Of a DNA stretch of 64,000 nucleotides, positions 34,989 to 46,800 are shown one piece after another. The position numbers were made by a program, and so were the translations under genes. The notes below the pieces were generated by a model. The model was not told the DNA's origin. It saw only the letters and a program-made list of their open reading frames with translations, and did not search any database. The stretch's first letter is position 1; the number at the start of each line of letters is the position of its first letter. Source of the stretch: Nemopilema nomurai (Eukaryota; Cnidaria; Scyphozoa; Rhizostomeae; Rhizostomatidae); assembly GCA_003864495.1 (NCBI GenBank), contig ML133503.1, positions 62,001 to 126,000 of the forward strand, read 5' to 3'.

Positions 34989-37900
34989 GATTTCATAAAT
35001 TTACAACCAACAATTGATGCTAAGTTTCCTAGACAAAAATGCAATTTCCATGTTAAAAAGGCAACTTCCTAGACAGAACAGCCATTTTCACTGTTAATAT
35101 TAAGCATGAAAGCTTTGTAACCAGTTTGCTTTTGGCAACAAATAATATGCAAATAAGTGTACATTCTTTTGTGCTGCATCAAACCTTCCGTCTTTTCATC
35201 TGTTCAAAAAATATACCATAATGGTTTACAATAGGCTTCATATGCTGATTATCAAGTGATTAAAAATCTTAATTTCTGATTTTTCTTTAACTTGATTACT
35301 GACTGCTTGTACTTCAAAGGTAAGAAAATGTCTAATCAGTGATGTAGTGCTGTCAAGATAATAAGTGATGTAGTGAGGCTCTTGCACAAAATATTGCAAA
35401 AAACAACAGAAAAACCAAAAATTTGTCAATTTTAACATTAAAATGAGGGCTCAGCCCCATGAGCCTCTCTAGCTCTACATCCTGGTGTCTAATGTATATT
35501 TCCTGTACATAAAACTTGGCAAAAATAAAAATAAATCCAAGACAGAATTGACCCGGGTTTAGCATCCCTGGACCAAATGAAAGCAAAAAGCTTGATTATA
35601 ATAAATATTACATTTTAAGAATCAAATAGTTCATTATATTTATACATCTCTTGGAGAGAAAATAATTCCTGAAAGAGGCTGTTGGAGATGCAAAAGTTGG
35701 CCTATATTATGTTTTCTTAAACAATAATCATGCTAAGCATACAACGGTGCTGAACATTGCACAATTGAGAAATTTGAAAACAGTCATCATATTTTGGCAT
35801 CTTAGACATCTGTAGTTTATAGATGATTGCTCCAAGCAGAAAGCTATTTAGCAGCTCATAACCACTGCATTCAATAAAACCAGTTTCATGCAGTTCTGTT
35901 TACATGGCACCAAGCACTTTATATGTAAAGTGAATTATTATATTCACTATAGATTGTGTATAATATATAAGCTTTATATTATTTTTAAATACAACACTGG
36001 ATCAGTTGCAAGTTTAAGTACTTTGCGTTTATCAATTCTTAAAATAGATCTCTTGAGGTATCAGGGTTATCTTTTAAAGAACTCCTTAATGGCCTTGAAT
36101 ATTTCATTAAGACCACCTTAATGACCTTACTGAGCTGGTCTTTAGTCAGTGCCATTGTCTTTTTACAGCTCTGTTTTGTCTAAATCAAAAGTGGACATAA
36201 CAAATATAATTAGATGTATTTTGAAACTGACACCTTTGCACTGTTGTGAATCTTGTCTGGTCATGCCTACAGATCTAAGTTTAAAGTCCTACGCAGCAGG
36301 GCATCATTTCAACAGATTAGCAACAGCAGCAGCAGCTTGCGTGACCATCTCCATCGCTGCCGGGTATTAATCAATTTCTATCGCTTTATCTTTCCCCTCT
36401 AAAATAACTGATCCCACATTCATTTTCTTTCTATTTCTTCTGTTATAATACAACTCTAACAAGGGCATCATTTCCGGTGCACGGAATCAAAGCTATTTAT
36501 TTTATGGCCGAAATCACCTATCATGCATGCAAAGTACACAGAAACAACTGGTGGCAAAACCACAGCAGAACCTTTCAGAAAATCAGTTCGAAGACAAATT
36601 GACTACACACGGATAAGCTTCAGGTTTAAGAGAAGTTGACCTTGCTAAGCCCCAAAAAGGGTCAAGAAAGACTTCCTTAAACGTTCACTTCCGATTTCAT
36701 AATTCGAATTCATATGGAAAGGTTTGATTCAAATTGTGTAAATTAAAAGTTTACACATTACACGCGAGCGAAAAGCCATAAAAAACTGCAGCATATTGTA
36801 CCTACCAGCGTACCCTAGAGTTGCCAGGCAGTCTTAGTATGACGAGGTCACATACAGTGCTGTCTCTAATCACCAAAAAGTCTTGCAGAATCTGTGTGAC
36901 ACTACTGTCACTAACCATTAAGGTTCCCTTGTCATTGGGTCTGTCATCTTCACAACTTCAATTTTGTGCATCAAGGGATGAATACAACAGGGGACCAAAG
37001 ATGTCAAATTTACAACATGAACGGTCTCCAAGGAGATGCAACACAAGAGTGGGACAACAGTCTCTCGCAGACCTATGCGGAGAAATCCTGGCTCTTTGAC
37101 AGCCTTCTGAACAAAAACCTAATCCAATTTATCAGTCCACATATCCAAACAATAGACTCAGTTTTAAGCCACTTGTTTTCGCGAATAGCATAGCCAATCG
37201 ATTTGTTATCTTTAGGTTTCGCGTTCCAAAATCCTGCAAATGCAACCAGATTGAAATCGAATATAAGATAAAATCGTCTTTTCGGCTTAATTCTCAAGTT
37301 ACATTTGCAAGGATTGGCGCTAAAACAATATTGAGATTGCTGCCCCCACATCTCTGGAATCAAAGTCCGTTTGTCGACCACTTTGTAAATTGATGATGCA
37401 GGGCGAAGGAAAATGAGCTAACGATCTTTGTCGGGAACTTCAAAACACTTGAATGAAATAAAAAGGCCCTTGCTTTTGTAAACATCCGGGCTGCGACAAA
37501 AGTTAAGTGAAAGTAGGTGAGAAAAAAGGAATTGTTTTATTGTTTGCTTTGTTTTTCGTTGCTGTTTATAATGGCCTATTCATTTATTGAGTTTGCAAAC
37601 TGGCGTGAACAGTGATTCAGGTTTTCTTTGCAAACCATGCAATAAGATAGCTGTTTCACGGCAAAAAAGGCTATATAATGCATCAAAACTCATCCCCACT
37701 GAATTACAAAAAAATTGTATGTGGTGCTCTACACCAATGGAGTAATATAAAGACCAGGGATAATTGCAGCACACAGAAAAGATGCTGCACAAAAACTTCA
37801 AACTAGCCCTTTTTCACATCTATCAAAACTGTTACCTTGATTGGAGTAAAGCTTTTTCCAAGCAAAAGTAAACTGATCCTTTAGCTTGAAAAGCAGTTTA

Positions 37901-40420
37901 AAGCGATGTACAGAATACAAGCAGAAATTATTAAGAACAAACGAGCATTATAAACAAATACTTCCTCAATACGAACATAATGCCAAGCAGACAGGTGTAA
38001 GGCTAAAGATTTTTCAGCAATCAAAGATGTATCAAGCCATCGTACACAGAGAATCGCTGTAAACAAAGTTTCTCCTGCTAATCAGAATCTGAAGAAAGAT
38101 GAAAAGGATGCCATTTGATAATTTGCGAACAAGCATCCAAGAAGCAACGATGAAGAAAACTCACTATCGACTTTAGTCCTTGTACAATTGTATTCTGCTT
38201 TGGAAGTGAAAAGATTTTATTTACAGTGCATCTAGTTCAGCCAGTAAATTCGTTTCAGGTTTAGCAAGACAGTGCGTGCCTCTCGGCAGATCCGTTTCTG
38301 TTTACGAGGTTTCAAGAACAAAGCGGATAAAATTCATATCGACCAAGGTATTCTGTGTTTTAAGACGTCCTAACAAACAACGGGCTTACGTCAAACGATT
38401 GGCAAGGTACAATCTTCCAAGGTCACTGGAACAATTGACGAGGAAAACGACTCATACCTAATTATATTGGGGGTAATAGGATTCAAAATTCACAAAGAAT
38501 ATTGGAAACTCGTCTTATTCAATGGGACTAGTTACAAGACAGCTTGTTAAACCAACTAACGAGGACTCGTGTTGATCTTATTTTCTCGCAAATATCTTCA
38601 TGTATAAGAAGACTTTTTATCGTATATTATATATTCACGTCAATAACATACCAAAATCTTTTTAAGTTTAAAGCCAATCTCATTACAAAGAGGCCTCAAA
38701 GTTCATTACCAGACCTCTGTGACGTCAGAGTAGCCTATGGCAAGAAAACTAGTTTAAGGGTGAAATTGAAATTGATAGTTATGGCCCATTTTCATAGCCC
38801 GGCTCAATTCTGTGATGTGACAGCTAGATTGCTTGATAGCATGCGAAATTCAGAATTAGCGACATCAGCAATGAAATCTTTTGCAGCTTCTTAACCAAGA
38901 GGAATCAGTCATTCCACCTTATGGACCCTTCGGCTCTTCCCATCGTCATTTAATGTTGCAAACCCAACTATCACCAATAGCACTTTATTGCATTACTCCA
39001 ATTCAGTGTACCTCACGTTGCTTTAAATAGAATGCAATGTAAGTGCCGTCGATCCCAGTATCAGAATGAATAACCGCGTTGGTATCAAGCGTTCTCTTGC
39101 GCATGGCGTCAATCCTGGCTTCAAATTCACGTTCTTGACTATTCTAGGCTAATATTTTCAGGTTAGTTTCAAAGGTAATCCCACAGTGGCGAGGAGGGTT
39201 TGGTCCCCATGGCATAGTTCTCCTGGAGGGCTGGTGTGGTGAAATGGTGGGTCTTGAATTAAAATACAATCAATCTTAAACAGGTGCAAAGACTTTGCAG
39301 GGACTGGGGCCACGGCGAATAAACTTTCAGTTACTAATCCGAGTAACGATTGGATTAATAAAGGGTCCCCCACACTCATTTAGCCGGGATACTGCTACTG
39401 ACATTGAGACAAGGCTAACGTTTCTTTGCTGAATTTGCGCGACAGCAAATATTGTAATTAGAGATAGCTACCTTTGCTCTACCTATGAAGATTTGGGAGC
39501 ACGAAAGAAGGAAGACAGAAGAAGGAACGCGGAAAAAGCACGAAAATGTAACGGCATCTAGCCTCAACGCACTAAATCTATTAGAAAAAAGTATAAAATT
39601 ACAGCTCATTCTAATCGAATATTTACACCGGATTCTAATCAGAATATTTTTAAAATCTTCCCTCAATAAGACTATTTGAGAATCATTTGTGTGCAAAATA
39701 AAAATGTTGCGTCTTCTACAAAAATATCCCTACCACGAGATGGTAATGTATTTTAAAAAAAAGGCGTGTATAATCAACAAATGGGTTCAGGAGTTCATCG
39801 TCTTGAAATGATTAAATAATTTGCTTTCATTGCGGTGATTCCGTGCTTCTTTTCTCCTGTCTACTTGATGCCCCAAGCCCACAAATGATTTCGTTGCCAA
39901 GACTGTTTATCGGGGATGAAAATTTCGCATTAGAGGGCATACCAAGAAGGACAGCTACCACATGAGAGATCCTGGCAATGGAGTGTGTTTAAAGGCTTAA
40001 TCCTATCTAAAATGTTTCAAGAAGAAAGTTACAACTCATAAATAACGTGCTACAAAGATTAAAGATCAAGCTAAGGACAAGGGGTGCTCTTGATCATAGA
40101 AAATCGCTTGGTTGGTGGCGCTTTGAGTTTAACACACATGTGTTGTTTAAGGGTCTCCAGGATTCACCTAGAAACACTTCGAAACGCAGTGAATTGCCTT
40201 ACCCCAGAACCGCATCGAAATCGATGTAATCTGGCAATGTACCTTAAAGGCCTTTGTTGTTAAATATAAAAATTTTGGCTCTTCAAACAAGGAGCCCCTT
40301 TTGAAATAGTTAACACGTTGACTGTTGCCCATGATACTGTAATTGAAGCTTTCACTTAAAATTAAGATCCGGAAACAATGGGGCTAGGTGCATCGTTCAT
40401 TAAATTTCTCATGAACGTTT
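34989..40420. other. Gene-poor 5.4-kb interval between the spectrin 3' end and the unrecognised gene
   Basis: Both flanking genes are on the minus strand, so this holds the spectrin 3' UTR and the promoter of the unrecognised gene. A possible LINE C-terminal remnant is at 37190-37381. Other ORFs are short and look like chance. Confidence 0.5.
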
Positions 40421-40879
40421 CTACTTTCTCTTCTTGAAAATTCCTCCCAGAAACCCCTTCTTCTTGAGTTCCTTGCCTGATGAAACCGGAGACTTTTCAA
40501 CCGTGTACTTCTGGTGGCTGCTCTGGGGTGCTGGGAAATCGAGTGTCTTCGGGCGCACGTTGGTGGGGGCCTCGGTGCTTTCTTCCTTCTCGGCCCCTAC
40601 ACTACCAACTTTGGGCCTAAACCCTGGCGCTTGACTAAGATCGCCAGTCGTAAATTCGTTCTCGAAATCAAAAGGATCGGTGTCTTCGCCAAACGGTGTG
40701 ATTGGAGTGGTTTCATCTGCAAATGAATCCTCCACCACCCTTGAAAACCATTTGTTCATGTTGCTTATCTTTCGTGGGGGCTTCTCCTCCTGGACCACTT
40801 CGTTTTTGTCTAGCGAATCAGGGTCAAATGTGCTCGACTCTCTAGACTCTCCATCGTCATCTTCGTCAGAACTATTGTC
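40421..40879 (-). CDS. SPTBN5: Beta-heavy spectrin last exon (residues 3078-3229 and stop)
   Basis: 459 bp, phase 0; acceptor CCTGCAG/GACAAT, stop TAG at 40423-40421. Highly acidic start (DNSSDEDDDGESRE), DPF motif at 40678-40670 (EDTDPFDFENEF), and a basic C terminus (KKKGFLGGIFKKRK) that could touch membrane lipids. Confidence 0.85.
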   Translation of the reverse strand, partial: DNSSDEDDDGESRESSTFDPDSLDKNEVVQEEKPPRKISNMNKWFSRVVEDSFADETTPITPFGEDTDPFDFENEFTTGDLSQAPGFRPKVGSVGAEKEESTEAPTNVRPKTLDFPAPQSSHQKYTVEKSPVSSGKELKKKGFLGGIFKKRK

Positions 40880-43800
40880 CTGCAGGTTGAAAGTACAAAA
40901 TCAGAAGCCTTAGTATGGCTGTCGCAACTGCAGTTTCGTCATATCGAAGGTGGTAAAGGTACGGCTTAGAAGTATACACTGACAAGGGAACTATATTTCA
41001 TCTATTGATTATGTCATGCTGCTGAGGTCTTTCGCGAATGACATAACAACATAGAAAAACTTACCGAAAACGCGGTACTTATTCCGACAATGTCGAGAAT
41101 TCCTAGGGACATTTTGCGCGAATCATGTTGGGCTGCGCTAGGCACAGATAGAACCGGCGCCGGGGGCGGTATGACGTCATCAAACTCATCAGATTCTAGG
41201 ACGAAAAGAGGTGTTGAAGGGAAATCGAAGAAATATTGGATGCTCTATGCAATTTTCTTTCGGCAGGTTAATGGTGAAAACATTTCCCAGCTGACAATAA
41301 TTGACTTAATAATGCACCATTAAGAGGAGCAAGTAATTAACAGCTTGTGTGAGAAAACATTTCGAAATAATTAAGAGCCAGAGGAAAGAATATCAGTAGA
41401 GTGGCATAAAAGTGAAAATCACAAAGATGCTTTTGGACAAAGAAGACGCACCTTCGGAGCTCAGAACTGGATCGGGAACCATGACTTGCTTGAATTTGAA
41501 TAAGTCGGCTCCGGTGTTGGGGAAAGTTTTGCTTTCTGTTTGTTCCGTCATCGCATCTTGTTCAATTTCTCTTGCCCCTGAATCAGCAGTCGCAAAGTCA
41601 GCATTGGTCTTCGAAGGCCAATCAGGACTGGGGAGAGTTTCATTCTGCTCTTGTTCAGTGCTATAATGTGACGTCATCTCGGTCCTCTGTACGACATCTA
41701 TAGGCAACTGTGGTGGTTTTGACGTCATATCGTTACCTTGTACGACATCTATAGGCAACTGCGGTGGCGGTGGCGCAGGAGGCAAACTTACAGTGTCTTC
41801 TTTGCTGTTCATTTCAGTGCACTCCGTAACTGCCATCAAAAAGTCATCTAGTACCTCCTGATCGGGTGACGTAATCAAATAGTTCGTCCTGTCCGGAAAC
41901 TGAAGCCGCAAAAGATGGTCGACCGACTGACCGGGTGCTTCGACAGATATCATTACGTCTTCAAGTAAATGCTCTTTCAAGGGGCTATTCTTGTGCTTGA
42001 ATGCAGTTTCTGATCGGTACAGCATTAGAAAACTATCTGATATGACCGCATAAAACTCCTTCCATTTTTTCATGGACAATCTAACACCTCTAGGTGCTTC
42101 CGTTTCCTTGAACTCTAAATGGCCAGCAAAATCGATTGCATTGAATTTGAACTTTTTGTCAATTCCACTGCCCCTTAATTCTTCGTCTGTTTTGCTCGGA
42201 CGGCTTACAAGGATGACCGGGATATTAGGTGGCTTCGCGTCATCTGCTGTCATCTTCTGTGCACCTTGTGTGATAGAGGTTTCTGTAGACAAACTCTCCT
42301 TCTCTGATCTCTGTTGAGTGTCTGTTAGAGGCGATTCGGACTCCATTCCATATGGTTTGGACGAACTAATTGAGCCAGGACTAACAGGCCCATCAAGACT
42401 ATAGTCCACCAAATCAACTGTTGCAAAATCTGGTGTTCTAGTAGATTCAGAGGCTATTGGTAGATCAATCACATCCTCAGTTTCAGGTGAGCCTTGTCGT
42501 GGAACTGGAAGCTGCAAATCAAATTCACCACCCATCCCAAAGGTAGGCAATTGGACATCTGGATTTTTCTGTTCACTATTTATTTCGAAAACTATATGAT
42601 TGTTACTGACAACTTCACCTTCCGTTATGGGAATTCCAACAGCTTTAAAGGTTTCTAATCTTTCATTTGAACCGTCATTTTCTTGGTGAAATGGCGCTTT
42701 TTCAGTACTTTGACCAACATCATTAGAACCGAATTTGCTAAAACTAACTGGAGCTCCTTCGCTGATATCCATTTCATCTAGCAATGAAAACACGTCAAGA
42801 TCGCTACCTTCAACTGGTTGCTCAAAAACAAATTCTATCGTATCTTCATTGACGTCAGCATCAACAAATTCGGTTCTAGAATCCGGACCACGTGTAGACC
42901 CATTCGGGCCTAAACTCTTGTTCATGTTCTCATCGAAAGGCTCACTAGCAAATGAATTGAAAATATTGTCGGCCATTATCGGGTCATCTTGATGCTTCAT
43001 TGTCCGGTACTCCACTATGCTGCATTCTGGAGCAGAATCAAGAATAAAAGGGTTGCTTTCTGTTTGTATCGTCTCTCTAAAGGCAACTTCTTCTTCTTCA
43101 ACAACTGGAAATGCACCATCTCCTGGCGGAAGACTGCGCCCCTCCGCGAGATCTGTAGTATCGTGCACCGAAATCAACTCTCGTGCATCTATCTGCAAAG
43201 AATCCGCATCCACTTTTTTCACTTCCATTGGACCTTTACCAACGCCCTGAGATTTTGTAGAAGCCAAAAGGCTGCCAGCATCACTCCCACTGCTCCCGTG
43301 ATCAGCCTTAGCAATGTCAAGCAAGTCATGATCAAGATCCTGGTGCTTTTCCGTGTTCGACACAACGTCTACTGCATCATCTTCACTCGATTTACTTCTT
43401 CCAGTCGATGCGTCTTGAAGATGAGAATCAGCTGCATGTTTGCCCTTTCCCCTCTCGTTAATCTTCTTAATTTTTGGCTCGACACTAGCATTATTTATGC
43501 TCTCTTTAGCATTTCCTATTTTATTACTATTAAATCCCTTAGTATATTCAAATGCCTTTTCATCATTGACAAGCCTTGATTCGTTCTCTGTTTCTTCTTG
43601 AATGGTATCCTTGAGCAAAGGTACTTTTGGCTCTCTCTGGGTCAAGTCGTTAGTGTCTTTATGTGTTCTGTTGTCGAAATCTAGCTGAACATAGCTTCTA
43701 GGGCTCTCTTTTCCCAAGCTGTGCCTCTTCGCGTACATGTTGCCAAATTTCTCCGTATATTTTGTCAGCTTGCCAAGGGTACTTTGGAATCGCTCTTCCT

Positions 43801-46800
43801 GCACCGCAATCGATTTCTCTAAGTCATCTTGATTTCGAAGCAGTTCTTCGACATCGTCTAATGAACTCCCCTCCACATCCTCAAATGTTTCCCCAGTCAT
43901 AACAATCCATTTATCAAGATTAACAAGATCGTCCTTTAACGACTCTGAATCTCGAGTGTGCTTCAAATCCTCGTGGAAACCCTCTAACTCCAGATTAAGA
44001 TTCTGCCAATCCTTCCTGAGATTCTCAGTCTCATTCTCCACGATCGCCTTAATCTCCAGTACCTCGCCACAAATCGTTTCTCCTTCCTTCATCAGGCCAT
44101 CGACTCTAGTTTTCCGTGCATCTCTCTCTGTTAAGTGGTCTCTATACGCAAGGTACGCGTCATCGTGGTCCATTGCTTTGGAAACTACATTCCGTGAATT
44201 GCTCTTAATTGCAGCCGTCCTATCTCCGATCCACACTCTGAAACACAAGACAAGGCATGGTGACAAGCATGCTGCAACCATCAAGAATAATGGCCTAGCA
44301 ATAAGGACAGCAAACCATCAACGTGGCAATCTTTAATAAAAGCATGACTCAGGCACAGTGATATTCAATTCATATTTGTAGATACCTTATTCCTTCGCCA
44401 CGGCTTAAGGGTGCATGTGAACCCTCATATGACAAACAGTGACTTGTCAAAAGAGCGTTTGACGTAGCGCAATTAAATTAAATAAATAGTTACAAATAAT
44501 AGCAACTAAAATTGTGGGAATTTAGAATCAAAAATTGAGATTCTGTCACCGGACCTGCCCCATAGATTCAAATAAAAACCACCAAAGGCACTTAAAAATC
44601 AAGAAGAAATGATTATTGTGAGCCGGAAAATCTCAATCACTTATTATATACTGCAAATAGGGAGCAAGTGTCTCACAAAAGAATGTCAAATAAAAGCGCT
44701 ACATTCAAGAAGAAGCCGGAAGAGTTGGTATTCTTTGAAGAAATGGGAAATGCACGAGAATCGTTGTAGAAGACTAAATAACTCGTATGGAACAACAATG
44801 ACTAAGAAAACCACTTTTATAAAAAAAGATTCGTAGTGCGGCATCGTTTCTTGGTATTCTTGAAAATCGCTGGTTCAATTCCAGGTTCGAACCATGATTA
44901 TGTGCTTGGAAGAACAGAGCTGGTAAAGTCAAGTGTGGATATTACTGGCATTGGGCATGATTCGGTGACAGACCTTTGTGACAGACACTCTTGACTTTTT
45001 ATTACCTTTAATCAAGTTAAATCGAAAAGAAATTATCTTGTAATCAGATGTACCTCAGATCTTCGGATGTCTGTAAAAATGTTTTCAGTTCTTCTGCTTT
45101 GCTGAGTTTTTCGGATGTGAACTGGGCTGTCTCCGAAAGGCTCTGCATCTTCCTGCCAAGCACTTGCATCTCCTCTTCTGCACTGGCTGCTTCGTCTGGT
45201 ATTTCATGCTGCAGAGTGGAGTATGCCTCATGTAGTTCACTGGCCTTTGAACTCAGCGCATGCAAATCCAGCTAAAAGATAAAAGCCTTGCTCGCAACAA
45301 TTTTCACTTACCGAAAAAGGATAGAATAGAATACTGTATTATTTACCTAAATAACAGCTAGAATAGATTCTTGTTTGTTATGGCATAGGAAAAATAAGGA
45401 AGGCTGCAACTAAAGATTACAGACGAAACTGAATCCGACAATGTCACAAATTAACAAATCAGGTTCTAGAAAAATGCATTTCATTTTTTATATTTTAAAG
45501 GGAATTCTTAACTAAAATAATTGGAAGGCGGACAAGAATTCAAAGTATCTTACAAGCAGAATCAAGATAGAGACATAATCTCCTGAGCAACATTAGGCCG
45601 TTATGTAAAAAACCATTATTTCCTTAGGATACGTTCCTTTTGCTCCTATACCAAAATTGGACTTAATCCATACACAGCATCTTAGCAAGTGAAATTGGCA
45701 AGAATTGACGTTATACATTGCTTGTTCTGTTAAGCTTCAACGTACCATGAAGGCGTCGTGCTTTTTTCTGAGGTCCACCAAAGTTAGCAAACCAGTGTTC
45801 CAGTCGACTTTGATTACGTCATTCTCCTTCCTATTTATCCACTGGAGGACGTCCTGAGCCATCTCTGAAAATTCTCGCACCCTCTTGGTGTTATTCAACG
45901 CTTTCAATCGATTCAGAGATGCTGCTTCCAAGGCTGTGAAGTTCTTCTTGACAACCATTGCCTTATTTTCCATGGCCTGGAAAGGCAAATGACTTATCAA
46001 AATGCAGAGGTAAGAGATAAAACAAGACAGTTAATATAACATCTTTTAACAGATTTCACAGAAGTTTGATTCACAGACAATTTCTCTATGAGATGTTCTG
46101 AAGGTGGCAAAAATGACAGAAAAAGTCTTCCATTTAATGCGATAAAGTCATGCTAATAAATGATCACATCATGTTAAAAATCATTTCATCACATTAATCA
46201 ATGATCATATCGCCTAAATAAATGATTGAAGTATGTTTGTGCTGCTGAAAGAAATTCCTACATGAGGACCTTTGCGGATGCTTTTTGGTCAATTGTATTG
46301 CTATAGATAAATTGCACTAGATTTGTCTTACAACTCAAGTATCTTCAAGGAATTTCGCCTTTACCTTTAGGTCACTGTGTCCCGTAAAGTCAACGTGGGA
46401 GATCATGTCCTGGATTTTAGCTACTTCCAGTTCATAGCTTTTCATATCTGCGATGAATTCTTCGAATGTCTTTAATAATGCCAAAGTTTGCTTTAAGGTT
46501 TCACCATAATCCTTGGAATCGGCTGTGGGGGATTTCTCTTCGATCCAAGCATTTGTCACGTCTGCAACTCTATTGAATCGGTGCAGTTGAATGATTTCCT
46601 TTAATCTTGTTTTTCGTGATGCACACGCATCAATAACCAAACTGTACTCCGTGTTCAGATTTTGCTATGAAAACAAAGACAAAGAAATGGAATGTCAGCT
46701 AAAGAGTTCTTCACCACGATGTCTTTTCTGACGGTTCCCTTATTCATTGATATGATATTCATTTTCATGCAATAATTTCGAAAACGATTGACGATTTCTA

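Noticed and set aside
38276..38461. Basic plus-strand ORF of 61 aa
   Set aside because: No domain, no supporting splice sites, and isolated in gene-poor DNA.
42989..43579. 196-aa plus-strand ORF inside the large spectrin exon
   Set aside because: Hydrophobic antisense shadow of the acidic linker with no recognisable domain.
44865..44900. B-box-like words (GGTTCAATTCC, GGTTCGAACC) suggesting a tRNA or SINE
   Set aside because: No A box, no cloverleaf and no tail were found; the words overlap in a small palindrome.
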